From contig CAMWMZ010000011.1 of NCBI GenBank assembly GCA_947175485.1, forward strand, positions 1 to 32,410: a stretch of 32,410 nucleotides of DNA, read 5' to 3'. Each line of letters starts with the position of its first letter. Position 1 is the stretch's first letter. Of this stretch, positions 22,950 to 30,679 are shown one piece after another. The notes under the pieces were generated by a model. That model made no database searches. It had not been told where the DNA came from and was given only the letters and a program-made list of their open reading frames with translations. This DNA is from an uncultured Clostridia bacterium (GTDB taxonomy: Bacteria > Bacillota > Clostridia > Christensenellales > Borkfalkiaceae). A program made the position numbers and the translations under genes.

Positions 22950-22991
22950 TAAATTTTTCAAAAACGTTTCAAATTTAAAAAAATTATTAAC

Positions 22992-23180
22992 ATATCCACA
23001 TAAGATAAAAGCGCAAAAATTAAAAATCAGCGCATTTTATCCCCAAATAATGTACAAAATAACAGATAAAGGGGATAATCCGTGGTTTTTTAAGGTTTTT
23101 ATTAAAAATTTTCCACATATTTAAAGCCGTTATTACAAAATTCAGTGAATTTTATCCCCAAATTGTAAAAATTATCCACA
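22992..23180 (+). other. DnaA-box cluster, strongest oriC candidate (yyaC-ftsH gap)
   Basis: The 564-bp gap 22902-23465 contains no gene and is strongly AT-rich. Five DnaA-box-like 9-mers lie in the same direction: ATATCCACA (22992-23000), TTATCCCCA (23037-23045), TTTTCCACA (23109-23117), TTATCCCCA (23152-23160) and a perfect TTATCCACA (23172-23180). A reverse-direction match at 23070-23078 (TTATCCCCT) is weaker. The two TTATCCCCA boxes lie in an exact 15-bp direct repeat (23034-23048 and 23149-23163). Two parS-like sites and the ftsH promoter fill the rest of the gap. Confidence 0.7.
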
Positions 23181-23203
23181 ATTTACAAAATTTAAGCGTT
23201 ATA

Positions 23204-23219
23204 CGTTTCACGTGGAACA
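23204..23219 (-). promoter_or_regulatory. parS site 1 (ParB binding)
   Basis: The minus strand reads TGTTCCACGTGAAACG, matching the Bacillus parS 16-mer (TGTTCCACGTGAAACA) at 15 of 16 positions. It lies between the DnaA-box cluster and ftsH, 3.2 kb from parB. Confidence 0.88.
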
Positions 23220-23246
23220 TTGAAAACGTGAAAAAATTTGGTTGAA

Positions 23247-23262
23247 AGTTCCACATGAAACA
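23247..23262 (+). promoter_or_regulatory. parS-like site 2
   Basis: The plus strand reads AGTTCCACATGAAACA, 14 of 16 to parS. One mismatch is in the central CACGTG (CACATG), so binding may be weaker. It lies 27 bp from site 1 and in the opposite orientation. Confidence 0.65.
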
Positions 23263-23398
23263 TTTTTAAGCAACAAAATATAGTAGCGCAATTAAAAAAT
23301 ATGTAAAATTATCACTATTTAATTATATTCCGAAGCGTTTAACAAGGTGAAAGACAGATAAAAATTGAGTGATATATTAAACTTTTAACCTCATTTGC

Positions 23399-23427
23399 TT
23401 GAAAAGTGAAAATATATATGCTAAAAT
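23399..23427 (+). promoter_or_regulatory. Promoter of ftsH
   Basis: TTGAAA (23399-23404) and TAAAAT (23422-23427) are separated by 17 bp. A leader of about 32 nt follows, carrying AAGGAG. Confidence 0.75.
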
Positions 23428-23465
23428 CTATTTATGTCTATCAATAATATATAAGGAGACTTGTT

Positions 23466-25538
23466 TTGAGTAAAAAAGGCAAAATCATACTGTGGACACT
23501 GTTTATTGTTATGGCTATAGCTATAGCGGTAATACTGATTACGTCTAATCTGAACGGTGGCGCAAAAGAAATATACGCTAACGACTTTGAAACTTATCTG
23601 GGTAATACCAAATATTTTAACGAAGACGGTTCGGCAAAAGAGGAAGAACTGGAAAAAGCAGGCTATAAGCTTAACGATAAAGGCGTATGGGTTGACGGTG
23701 ACGATAAGGAGCTGGTTGTTATCTGGCGCTTGGATATAAGCGCTTATAACTGGACGGGTTATATCAAGGATGCAAACGGAAATCTTAAAAAGGCTTACGT
23801 TTGTGTGGACGTAAATTTATTCGGTTCCGACGCGCTTGACAGCCCTACGGTTCAGGCATGGAAAGATCAGGGCGTAGACATTAAATATAACGACCCGAAC
23901 GCGGGCAACTGGCTTTCGACTGCATTTACGGTACTTTCACTTGTTATCGTTTGCGTTGTATTTTTCCTTATAATACGTTCTTCGATGGGCGGCGGCGGAA
24001 AGATGATGAGCTTTGCCAAAACCAAAGCCCGCGTTACAACGAATATTAAGGTGCGCTTTACCGACGTGGCGGGCGCAGAAGAGGAAAAGGTTGAGCTTGC
24101 GGAGGTCGTAGAGTTCTTGCGCCAGCCGAAAAAATTCTCTGATTTGGGGGCGCGTATTCCTAAGGGCGTTTTGCTTGTAGGCCCTCCGGGAACGGGTAAA
24201 ACCTTGTTTGCAAAGGCTGTTGCAGGCGAAGCGGGAGTTCCTTTCTTCTCCGTTTCGGGTTCGGATTTCGTAGAAATGTACGTCGGCGTGGGTGCTTCGC
24301 GCGTACGCGACTTATTCGATATGGCTAAGAAAAACCAGCCTTGTATTATATTTATAGATGAAATCGACGCTGTCGGCAGACACCGCGGTGCAGGGCTCGG
24401 CGGCGGAAACGACGAAAGGGAGCAGACCTTAAACCAGATACTCGTTCAAATGGACGGCTTTGAATCCAACGAAGGCGTTATAGTTATGGCGGCTACAAAC
24501 CGTGCGGACATTCTTGACCCCGCGCTTATGCGCCCCGGTCGATTTGACAGACAGATTTTCGTAAATCTGCCCGACGTTAAAGGAAGAGAACAGATTTTAA
24601 AGGTACACGCGCGCAATAAACCGCTTGCCCCCGACGTTAATTTCAAGACGGTTGCCCGTATTACGGCAGGTTTTTCGGGTGCAGACCTTGCAAACCTTTT
24701 GAACGAGGCGGCAATACTCGCAGCGAGAGAAAACAAAAAGTTTATAGGCAACAACGAGCTGTATGAGGGTGTAAACAAGGTTTTAATGGGACCTCAGAAG
24801 AAGAGCCGCGTAGTAACGGAAAGCGACAAGCGTATCACGGCTTATCACGAGGCGGGCCACGCTATTATCGCAAAGCTTTGCCCCGACTGCGACCCCGTGC
24901 AGGAGGTTTCGATAATCCCGCGCGGAAACGCCGCAGGCTATACCATGACCAGACCCGACAACGACGACGCGCACATGACAAAGAACAAGATTACGGACTT
25001 TATCTGTATGGCTTTGGGCGGACGCGTTGCGGAAGAGCTTGTTATCCATGATATCACAACCGGTGCATCCAACGATTTGGAAAGAGTAACGGAAATGGCT
25101 AAACGCATGGTAACCGAATGGGGTATGAGCGAAAAACTCGGGCTTGTAACTTACGGTTCGAACTCGCAGACGGTGTTCCTCGGTAAAGATATGGAAACGC
25201 ACAACGCATATTCCGACGAAACCGCTAAGCTTATCGACGACGAAATGCATGCTATTATAGAGGGTGCGCACGCACGTGCAACAAAGCTTCTTACCGAAAA
25301 CCGCAGTGTTCTTGACAACATGGCAAGGGTGCTTATCGAACGCGAAACCATATATTCCGACGAAGTAGACTTGCTTATGCAGGGCAAAACTCATACCGAA
25401 GTTATGAAGTTTATGGACGAACAGGACAAAAAACACGCTGAAAATCCTTTCAAAAAGTTTGAAAAGGAAGAAGACGTGGAAACCGTAGGCGACGGTGAAA
25501 AGAGTGAAGAAACGGACGGCGAAAGCAAAGAATTCTGA
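23466..25538 (+). CDS. ftsH: ATP-dependent zinc metalloprotease FtsH
   Basis: This 690-aa membrane-anchored AAA+ protease degrades misassembled membrane proteins and regulatory proteins; in Bacillus it is needed for sporulation. Layout: helix 1 (about 7-27), an extracytoplasmic region of ~125 residues, helix 2 (about 155-176), then the AAA module and the peptidase. The AAA module has Walker A GPPGTGKT, Walker [12 protein letters not shown] and the second-region-of-homology RPGRFDRQI. The peptidase has the zinc motif HEAGH and a downstream Asp ligand in [13 protein letters not shown]. The C-terminus is acidic. Translation starts at TTG 23466, with AAGGAG seven bases upstream. Its position between the origin and parA is unusual; elsewhere it often follows tilS-hpt. 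Confidence 0.97.
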   Translation: MSKKGKIILWTLFIVMAIAIAVILITSNLNGGAKEIYANDFETYLGNTKYFNEDGSAKEEELEKAGYKLNDKGVWVDGDDKELVVIWRLDISAYNWTGYIKDANGNLKKAYVCVDVNLFGSDALDSPTVQAWKDQGVDIKYNDPNAGNWLSTAFTVLSLVIVCVVFFLIIRSSMGGGGKMMSFAKTKARVTTNIKVRFTDVAGAEEEKVELAEVVEFLRQPKKFSDLGARIPKGVLLVGPPGTGKTLFAKAVAGEAGVPFFSVSGSDFVEMYVGVGASRVRDLFDMAKKNQPCIIFIDEIDAVGRHRGAGLGGGNDEREQTLNQILVQMDGFESNEGVIVMAATNRADILDPALMRPGRFDRQIFVNLPDVKGREQILKVHARNKPLAPDVNFKTVARITAGFSGADLANLLNEAAILAARENKKFIGNNELYEGVNKVLMGPQKKSRVVTESDKRITAYHEAGHAIIAKLCPDCDPVQEVSIIPRGNAAGYTMTRPDNDDAHMTKNKITDFICMALGGRVAEELVIHDITTGASNDLERVTEMAKRMVTEWGMSEKLGLVTYGSNSQTVFLGKDMETHNAYSDETAKLIDDEMHAIIEGAHARATKLLTENRSVLDNMARVLIERETIYSDEVDLLMQGKTHTEVMKFMDEQDKKHAENPFKKFEKEEDVETVGDGEKSEETDGESKEF

Positions 25539-25544
25539 TTTTTC

Positions 25545-25560
25545 TGTTTCCCGTGAAACG
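25545..25560 (+). promoter_or_regulatory. parS-like site 3, directly before parA
   Basis: TGTTTCCCGTGAAACG matches the parS consensus TGTTTCACGTGAAACA at 14 of 16 positions, with one change in the central hexamer. It lies 7 bp after the ftsH stop and 20 bp before the parA ATG, a common place for a parS that also allows autoregulation. Confidence 0.7.
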
Positions 25561-25580
25561 AAGAGTAAAAGTTGAGTGTT

Positions 25581-26345
25581 ATGGGTAAAATTATTTCTTT
25601 TACAAATAAAAAAGGCGGCGTAGGCAAGACCACCACGGCTATTAATATGGCGGCTTACTGCGCCGACTTCGGCAAAAGGGTGTTGCTCGTGGATATCGAT
25701 TCTCAGGGTAACGCTACTACGGGGTTGGGATTTTCCAAAAGCGCATTAAAAAAATCCGTGTATAACGTGCTTATAGACGATGACAGCGTGGTAAACAACA
25801 TTTTGCCTACGCAGGTCAAGCTTTTGGATATCCTTCCCGCAAACGTTGATTTAACGGGGGCGGAGGTAGACCTCGTTTATAAGAAAAACCGCGAGCGCAT
25901 ATTAAAAACCGCGCTTGAAAAGGTAAAAAACGATTACGATTACATATTTATAGACTGCCCTCCGTCTTTGGGGCTTTTAACTATAAACGCCTGGGCGGCT
26001 TCGGACAGCATAATCATTCCTTTACAGAGCGAGTATTACGCTTTGGAGGGAGTGAGCCAGCTTATGAACACTATTGCCATGGTAAAACAGCGGCTTAACC
26101 CGCAATTGCAGATCGAAGGCGTTGTAATCACCATGTACGACGGCAGAGCGTTGATTGCAAAGCAGATAACGGCGGAAATAAAAAAGTTTTTCAAAAACAA
26201 GCTTTATGAAATTATAATTCCCCGCAACGTACGTCTTGCAGAAGCTCCGAGCCACGGCGTACCGATTTTATTGCACGACCCCAAATGCGTGGGGGCTAGA
26301 GCTTACAAAGCGTTGACGGAAGAATTTCTGTCTCACCAGGTATAA
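25581..26345 (+). CDS. parA: Chromosome-partitioning ATPase ParA (Soj)
   Basis: A 254-aa (from ATG 25581) deviant Walker-type ATPase that binds DNA nonspecifically and works with ParB to separate origins; in Bacillus Soj also controls DnaA. The deviant P-loop KKGGVGKTT near the N-terminus, LLVDIDSQGNAT, DYIFIDCPPSLG and the C-terminal IPRNVRLAEAPSHG are all standard. A TTG nine bases upstream (25572) is a possible alternative start with a weak AAGAG before it. The gene is 33 bp upstream of parB and co-directional with ftsH. Confidence 0.97.
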   Translation: MGKIISFTNKKGGVGKTTTAINMAAYCADFGKRVLLVDIDSQGNATTGLGFSKSALKKSVYNVLIDDDSVVNNILPTQVKLLDILPANVDLTGAEVDLVYKKNRERILKTALEKVKNDYDYIFIDCPPSLGLLTINAWAASDSIIIPLQSEYYALEGVSQLMNTIAMVKQRLNPQLQIEGVVITMYDGRALIAKQITAEIKKFFKNKLYEIIIPRNVRLAEAPSHGVPILLHDPKCVGARAYKALTEEFLSHQV

Positions 26346-26377
26346 AAGCATAAAGGAAGAACTCAGAGAGGTAATTT

Positions 26378-27292
26378 ATGGCAAAAGGTTTAGGAAAGGG
26401 TTTGGACGCGTTGTTCGAAGATACCGAAGCGGCTTATGAAAAGGCTTTCGAACAGCACAGAAGCGTTTTCGATTACACCGAAGAAGAGCGTAAGAACGCA
26501 GAGGAAATGCCGCTTAACAAAATTTCGGCTAACCCCAATCAGCCGAGAAAGAATTTCGACGAGCAGGCTTTAAAGGAATTATCCGATTCGATTAAAAAGC
26601 ACGGCGTGATTATGCCGATAGTCGTAAACGACAACGGCGACGGCTCTTATATGATAATCGCGGGAGAACGCCGTTTCCGTGCGTGTAAGCTTGCCGGTAA
26701 AGAAACGATACCCGTCGTAATAAGGCGGTATTCGGCAAGGGAAATCAAAGAGATTTCGCTTATTGAAAACCTGCAAAGGGAGGATTTGAACCCCATAGAA
26801 GCGGCGACCGCAATGAAGCAGCTTATGGTGGATTATAAGCTTACGCAAGACGAGCTTGCCGAAAGAATAGGCAAATCCCGCCCCGCGGTTGCAAACACGC
26901 TGAGGCTCTTGAATTTGTGCCCCGAGGTAATCGAGCTTGTGGCGGAGGGTAAGCTTTCCGCCGGTCATGCAAGGACGATTGTTCCTCTGCCTGCCGAAGA
27001 ACAGCAGAACTTTGCCCGCGACGCTATAAGAAGCCAGTATTCCGTGCGCGAGCTTGAAAAAAAGGTGCGCGCCTACAATGTTCCGCCTGAAATTCTTGAA
27101 GAGCGCAAAAAGAAAAAGCGTGCGCTTGCTTCAATAGAATTAAAACAGCTTGTCGAAAGAATGCGCTTTACTTTCCGAACCAAAGTCAGCCTTATCGGCA
27201 CGGATAAAAAGGGGCGCATATACATCGATTATTATTCTCGCGACGATTTGGACAGAATTGCCGAAATTCTGGATATAATCGACAAACAGTAA
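26378..27292 (+). CDS. parB: Chromosome-partitioning protein ParB (Spo0J)
   Basis: The 304-aa CTP-dependent DNA clamp loads at parS and spreads. Visible are the N-terminal basic MAKGLGKGLDALFED, the NPNQPRKNF box, the CTP-binding GERRFRACKLAG (C-motif region), the arginine-rich LIENLQREDLNPIEAA, and the parS-reading helix-turn-helix TQDELAERIGKSRPAVANTL. The C-terminal dimerisation region ends in DIIDKQ. GAGAGG precedes ATG 26378. Three parS-like sites lie within 3.3 kb upstream. A bidirectional terminator follows. Confidence 0.97.
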   Translation: MAKGLGKGLDALFEDTEAAYEKAFEQHRSVFDYTEEERKNAEEMPLNKISANPNQPRKNFDEQALKELSDSIKKHGVIMPIVVNDNGDGSYMIIAGERRFRACKLAGKETIPVVIRRYSAREIKEISLIENLQREDLNPIEAATAMKQLMVDYKLTQDELAERIGKSRPAVANTLRLLNLCPEVIELVAEGKLSAGHARTIVPLPAEEQQNFARDAIRSQYSVRELEKKVRAYNVPPEILEERKKKKRALASIELKQLVERMRFTFRTKVSLIGTDKKGRIYIDYYSRDDLDRIAEILDIIDKQ

Positions 27293-27376
27293 AAAAGCGT
27301 TCGCAACGATTGTTTTGCCGGCAAATAAAAGCATTTTAACCGTTTTTATAAACGGCAAAATTAAAAACAAATATAA

Positions 27377-27415
27377 ACCCGCCGAGCGGCATTAAGCCGC
27401 CCGGCGGGTCTTTTT
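27377..27415. terminator. Bidirectional terminator between parB and the NYN gene
   Basis: A 14-bp stem (27377-27390 with 27396-27409) with one mismatch and loop ATTAA is followed by CTTTTT on the plus strand. Toward the left it is flanked by A-rich sequence (T-rich on minus), so it can serve the leftward NYN gene too. Confidence 0.85.
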
Positions 27416-27444
27416 ACGTTATCCGAATTTCAGCCCTTAACAGG

Positions 27445-28203
27445 TTATCTGCTTTGCAAATCTATATTGATGTTGCCGCCCGATTCCTGAATGATTTTGA
27501 ACTTTTTGGTGTTGAAGAATTTAATCATCTTCGACGCGCCGTAGTTCTGTTCGTTGAAGTTTTTCCACATCTGACAAATCCTTTGCTTGATCGTTCCTGC
27601 GTCAAGGGGTTTGCCCGCATTGTTCAAAAGGTTGGTGATAAAGTTCTCAATCTCTTCCTTGGAAGGGATAGCGTTTTCGTCGCTTTCTTCGCTTTGCTTG
27701 CCTTTGATTTCGGTTGCGTATTTGGTGCGCAAATCTTCAAGATATTTGAATTCGTCGCAGGCGTTGACGAAGGGAGCGGGGGTTTTCTTTTCCCCCATGC
27801 CTAAAACGCGGATGTTGGATTCCCTCAGTCTTTTCGCAATGTTCGTATAATCGCTGTCGCTAGCCACAATGCAGATACAGTTCACGTTCCCGCTGTAAAG
27901 GATATCCATTGCGTCGATTATGAGCGCGGAATCCGCTACGTTCTTAACGTTGCTGTTTTTACTGTCCGTATAGGGCAGTACGTGCCGCAGGTTGAGGGCG
28001 TGTGCGTTGCAAACCGTGCCCCAGCCGTTCGAAATACCCGTGTTAGAGGTGTAATACAGCCTTTTGTGGGTTGTGTTGCCGAGAATTGCGAGCTCCTTTT
28101 CGATTGCGTCTATGTAACCGCTCTGAACGTTGTCGCCGTCGATTAAGAGGGCTATCACCATTTCGTTTTGTGTGTTTGTTAAAGAGTTGTTTAATGTTAT
28201 CAT
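27445..28203 (-). CDS. NYN-domain (LabA/PIN-like) protein with C-terminal OST-HTH domain
   Basis: The 252-aa protein pairs an N-terminal NYN/PIN-like nuclease domain with a C-terminal helix-turn-helix of OST-HTH (LOTUS) type. The nuclease domain (about 14-150) has acidic residues D22 and D24 in ALLIDGDNV, D91 in NVADSALIIDAMD, and D116 and D118 in IVASDSDYTNIAK. The OST-HTH domain spans about 182-240 (IENFITNLLNNAGKP, KMIKFFNTKKFKI). Such proteins are predicted to bind and cut RNA; the bacterial substrates are largely unknown. A Gly/Ser/Glu linker joins the domains. GAGG lies 5 bases before ATG 28203, with an own promoter about 40 bp upstream. It follows parB tail-to-tail. Confidence 0.9.
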   Translation of the reverse strand: MITLNNSLTNTQNEMVIALLIDGDNVQSGYIDAIEKELAILGNTTHKRLYYTSNTGISNGWGTVCNAHALNLRHVLPYTDSKNSNVKNVADSALIIDAMDILYSGNVNCICIVASDSDYTNIAKRLRESNIRVLGMGEKKTPAPFVNACDEFKYLEDLRTKYATEIKGKQSEESDENAIPSKEEIENFITNLLNNAGKPLDAGTIKQRICQMWKNFNEQNYGASKMIKFFNTKKFKIIQESGGNINIDLQSR

Positions 28204-28240
28204 AAAACCTCGTTTGCATCACATCAAACCGAAAGGAGTG

Positions 28241-28268
28241 ATTATAGCCTTTTACACTTCCGCTTAAA
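28241..28268 (-). promoter_or_regulatory. Possible promoter of the NYN gene
   Basis: TATAAT (28241-28246) on the minus strand has a weak -35 TTTAAG (28263-28268) at 16 bp. It predicts a leader of about 30 nt containing the GAGG of the NYN gene. Confidence 0.5.
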
Positions 28269-28269
28269 G

Positions 28270-28623
28270 TTAATTAAAAATCACATCGTTTTAAATGCTT
28301 ACGGATAAGTTTGATAAAGCAATTCGGATAATTTAAGGGCTTTTGTTATCAGTGGAGAGGGCACCATCTAAAAAAACAGTCGTCAATTCGCTTTTGTGTG
28401 AATCACACGAATGATTACACGGCGGCGTCATGATTTCAAATTTCGATATAGGTGCCGTTCACTTTTCGTAAACAAGTGAACGTGTTATTCTTATCGCAGT
28501 GCGGAGTGAAGTCTAATAATCCCGTCTTATTAAGTTGTATTTAGCCGTCCGGCCGCAAAATTGTATTTGCCGTTAAGCGTAAATAATCTTTTTAAAACCT
28601 CCTTTTCGGTTTTTTTGTAATAC
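28270..28623 (-). ncRNA. Candidate structured non-coding RNA (or very long NYN leader)
   Basis: The 567-bp gap 28204-28770 has no convincing gene. A consensus promoter at its right end would produce a leftward RNA. In that RNA several foldable elements line up: an 8-bp hairpin (28457-28464 with 28474-28481) directly abutting GGCACC (28451-28456), which can pair over ~90 nt with GGTGCC (28360-28365). A hairpin with bulge spans 28386-28412, containing GTGTG-AAT-CACAC, and another spans 28513-28534. An orphan AAGGAGG (28598-28604) has no start codon after it. A 32-codon frame beginning at 28433 (MTPPCNHSCDS...) lacks a Shine-Dalgarno sequence. The 3' end is undefined; a T7 run lies at 28370-28376. 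A decayed gene is the alternative. Confidence 0.45.
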
Positions 28624-28629
28624 GGTTGC

Positions 28630-28658
28630 ATTTTATATCAAAATTTAACGTTTGTCAA
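28630..28658 (-). promoter_or_regulatory. Strong promoter in front of the candidate RNA
   Basis: TTGACA (28653-28658) and TAAAAT (28630-28635) on the minus strand are separated by 17 bp. It lies right after the ypeB terminator, so it starts a separate transcript about 420 bp before the NYN gene. Confidence 0.8.
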
Positions 28659-28674
28659 CTGCGCAAGCAAATTA

Positions 28675-28715
28675 AATAAAAAATTCCCGACGGAAGAATA
28701 GCTCTCCCGTCGGGA
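28675..28715 (-). terminator. Terminator of the sleB-ypeB operon
   Basis: A 9-bp perfect stem (28685-28693 with 28707-28715) and 13-base loop are followed on the minus strand by a T-rich tail (ATTTTTTATTT). It lies 55 bp after the ypeB stop codon. Confidence 0.8.
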
Positions 28716-28770
28716 TTATATTTATTTGACTGCGTTTAAGCAGATAAATTATCCTCCAGCGCGGTCTGAT

Positions 28771-30669
28771 TTACATTAATGCTCTGCCTTGCGCAGTGCC
28801 GATTACGGTGAAAACTTCGGCTTCTTCGCCCGTTTTTGCGTCGATATAAATATAATATTTATCGCCTTGATACGTTCCGAAGAATTCATAGCAAAGCGCT
28901 TCGCCGCCGTCTACGGGGATTACGCAAAGTCTTGAAGCTTCAACGTCGAAGCCTTTGATAAGCTTGGATTTTGCTTCGGCTTTGGAAATCGAAGGCTCGG
29001 AGGGAGTTCTTTCCACATGGTTGAGAACATAGCTCAAACCCTCCATACCGGTAACGATGCCGCGTTCTTCGCAAACTTTAACCTTGATTATATCCGAATA
29101 GAATATAACGTCGTCCTCTTCATAAGCAAAGTTAAGGTTGCAGGTCGTGCCGTTTTCGCTCGTCCAAACGGCTTTCATGTCGTCGTAGCCGAGCGCGTCA
29201 AGGAAGTCCTCCGCAATATCTATGCAGCGCTTAACCGAAAAGTTTTTGTCTGTGCAGGCTTTATAGCTGTTGAATTCAACAACCTTGCCGCCTTTTTTGG
29301 ATATCTGCGCGCTCATCTCGCCGTCGTTTGTGGTGAGAACCACGTTGTAGCAGACAAGCTGTTCGGCAACGGTTTCACCCGTGCATTTAACTTCGGAAAC
29401 ATTGTAATCCCTGAAGTATTTTTTTGCAAGCTCTTCGGCTCTGCCGGCGGTAATTTCCGTCAAGCCCTCAAGGTTTTTTGCCGTAACCTTATCGATGTTT
29501 TCGGCAAAAGGTCCGTCGTGAATTTCTTTCGGGGTTTCAACCGTCGTATTCTGTATCGTATCGAAAGAGGAGTAGAAAAGCCCGTCGGTCTTGCCGTTCA
29601 ATGCGGAAAGCATATCTTTTTGCGTGCAGTTTGCGCAAAGGTCGTTTATTATGGCTTTCAATTCCTGATTGGTGTTATACATGTGCTCGATAGTGGCAAT
29701 CTGGCTTTCGGTAAGCTTCTTTCCGCTTGCCACCGAATAGAGCATAGACTGCGCGCTGTCGCCCATCTTGTTTACGAAAGAGGTGAGGTTTTGCGTGGTC
29801 TGCGTGTCAAGAGGAAGTCTTTCCAATACGGTTTCCGCCATTTCGCTTTCGATTGCTATATCGGTAAGAAGTCTTACCTGCTCGTTTCTCGAATTGGATA
29901 CGCGCGCTTTTGAAAGATTTGTGTCGAGATTGTCTACAATAGAGTTAAGCTCGTAAAGGTTTTCGTTCTGCGCCGTAGCCATGTTGGCTTCCATTCCGTT
30001 CATGTTAAGCCAGCCGAACGTAAGCATTGTGCCGAGGGCAAGGGTGGTTACGCCCAAAGAAATAACCGCCGCAAGCCAGCCGCCGAACCCGGGCGCATGG
30101 CGCTTTTCGCTTTTTTCCGCTCTTTTTTCAGCGCGCACCTTTAAGCGGTGTTCGCGTTTTGCGCGCTTATCTGCCATAGCAGCCTCGCGTTTTGCAACAC
30201 GCGCCTCCGTTATTGCCGCGCGCTCTTCGCGCTTGCGGTTAATGCGTGCTTCCTTTGTTTCGTGCTTCAGCATATCGCGGCGCTCGCGTCTTTTTTCCCT
30301 GCGTTCGGCTTTTGCCTGCTTCATCGCCGCTATTCTGTCTAAGCGCTTTTGTTTTGCTTCGAGCTTCTTTTCAAGGCGCTTCTGCTTTTTCTCCGCGCGG
30401 ATTTTAGCCGCTTCGAGCTTCTTTTGTTCGCGCGCCTGCTTTCTTTGCAAACGTTTTTCGTTCACAGCCTTTACGGGCTTTTTCTTGCTTTGTTTTTCTG
30501 ATTTAACAACGCTTTGCTTGGGTTGCTTTACGGCTTTATCGGATTTTTTCACCGCCGTTTTTTTCGTTTGTTTTACCGGTGTTTTCTTTGCCGCGGGTTT
30601 TTTGCCCGTGTTTTTGCGGGTAAGGTTTTCGGCCTTTTCGGTTCCGCTGGATATTTCTTTCTTACTCAT
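28771..30669 (-). CDS. ypeB: Germination protein YpeB with a large basic N-terminal extension
   Basis: YpeB stabilises and localises the cortex-lytic enzyme SleB in the spore; sleB lies just 10 bp upstream, with AGGAGG before ATG 30669. The membrane helix is at about 197-220 (WLAAVISLGVTTLALGTMLTF). After it come the helical YpeB N-domain and C-terminal PepSY-like repeats (AEELAKKYFRDYNVSEVKC, CIDIAEDFLDALGY, KYYIYIDAKTGEEAEVF). The protein is 632 aa, against about 450 in Bacillus. The surplus is residues 1-195, an extremely Lys/Arg/Ala-rich stretch: first H1-like repeats (GKKPAAKKTPVKQTKK), then a long charged helix (KKLEAAKIRAEKKQKRLEKK). Membrane topology would place this part in the forespore cytoplasm, where it could contact DNA or RNA. 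Confidence 0.92.
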   Translation of the reverse strand: MSKKEISSGTEKAENLTRKNTGKKPAAKKTPVKQTKKTAVKKSDKAVKQPKQSVVKSEKQSKKKPVKAVNEKRLQRKQAREQKKLEAAKIRAEKKQKRLEKKLEAKQKRLDRIAAMKQAKAERREKRRERRDMLKHETKEARINRKREERAAITEARVAKREAAMADKRAKREHRLKVRAEKRAEKSEKRHAPGFGGWLAAVISLGVTTLALGTMLTFGWLNMNGMEANMATAQNENLYELNSIVDNLDTNLSKARVSNSRNEQVRLLTDIAIESEMAETVLERLPLDTQTTQNLTSFVNKMGDSAQSMLYSVASGKKLTESQIATIEHMYNTNQELKAIINDLCANCTQKDMLSALNGKTDGLFYSSFDTIQNTTVETPKEIHDGPFAENIDKVTAKNLEGLTEITAGRAEELAKKYFRDYNVSEVKCTGETVAEQLVCYNVVLTTNDGEMSAQISKKGGKVVEFNSYKACTDKNFSVKRCIDIAEDFLDALGYDDMKAVWTSENGTTCNLNFAYEEDDVIFYSDIIKVKVCEERGIVTGMEGLSYVLNHVERTPSEPSISKAEAKSKLIKGFDVEASRLCVIPVDGGEALCYEFFGTYQGDKYYIYIDAKTGEEAEVFTVIGTAQGRALM

Positions 30670-30679
30670 TTACTGCCTC

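Noticed and set aside
24783-25436. 217-codon minus-strand frame inside ftsH
   Set aside because: Lies wholly within the FtsH protease domain on the other strand, with no start signals.
28360-28623. Known RNAs (SRP RNA, RNase P RNA, tmRNA, T-box, c-di-GMP riboswitch) in the gap upstream of the NYN gene
   Set aside because: None of their signature sequences was found on either strand; 6S RNA could not be excluded by eye, so the RNA stays unassigned.
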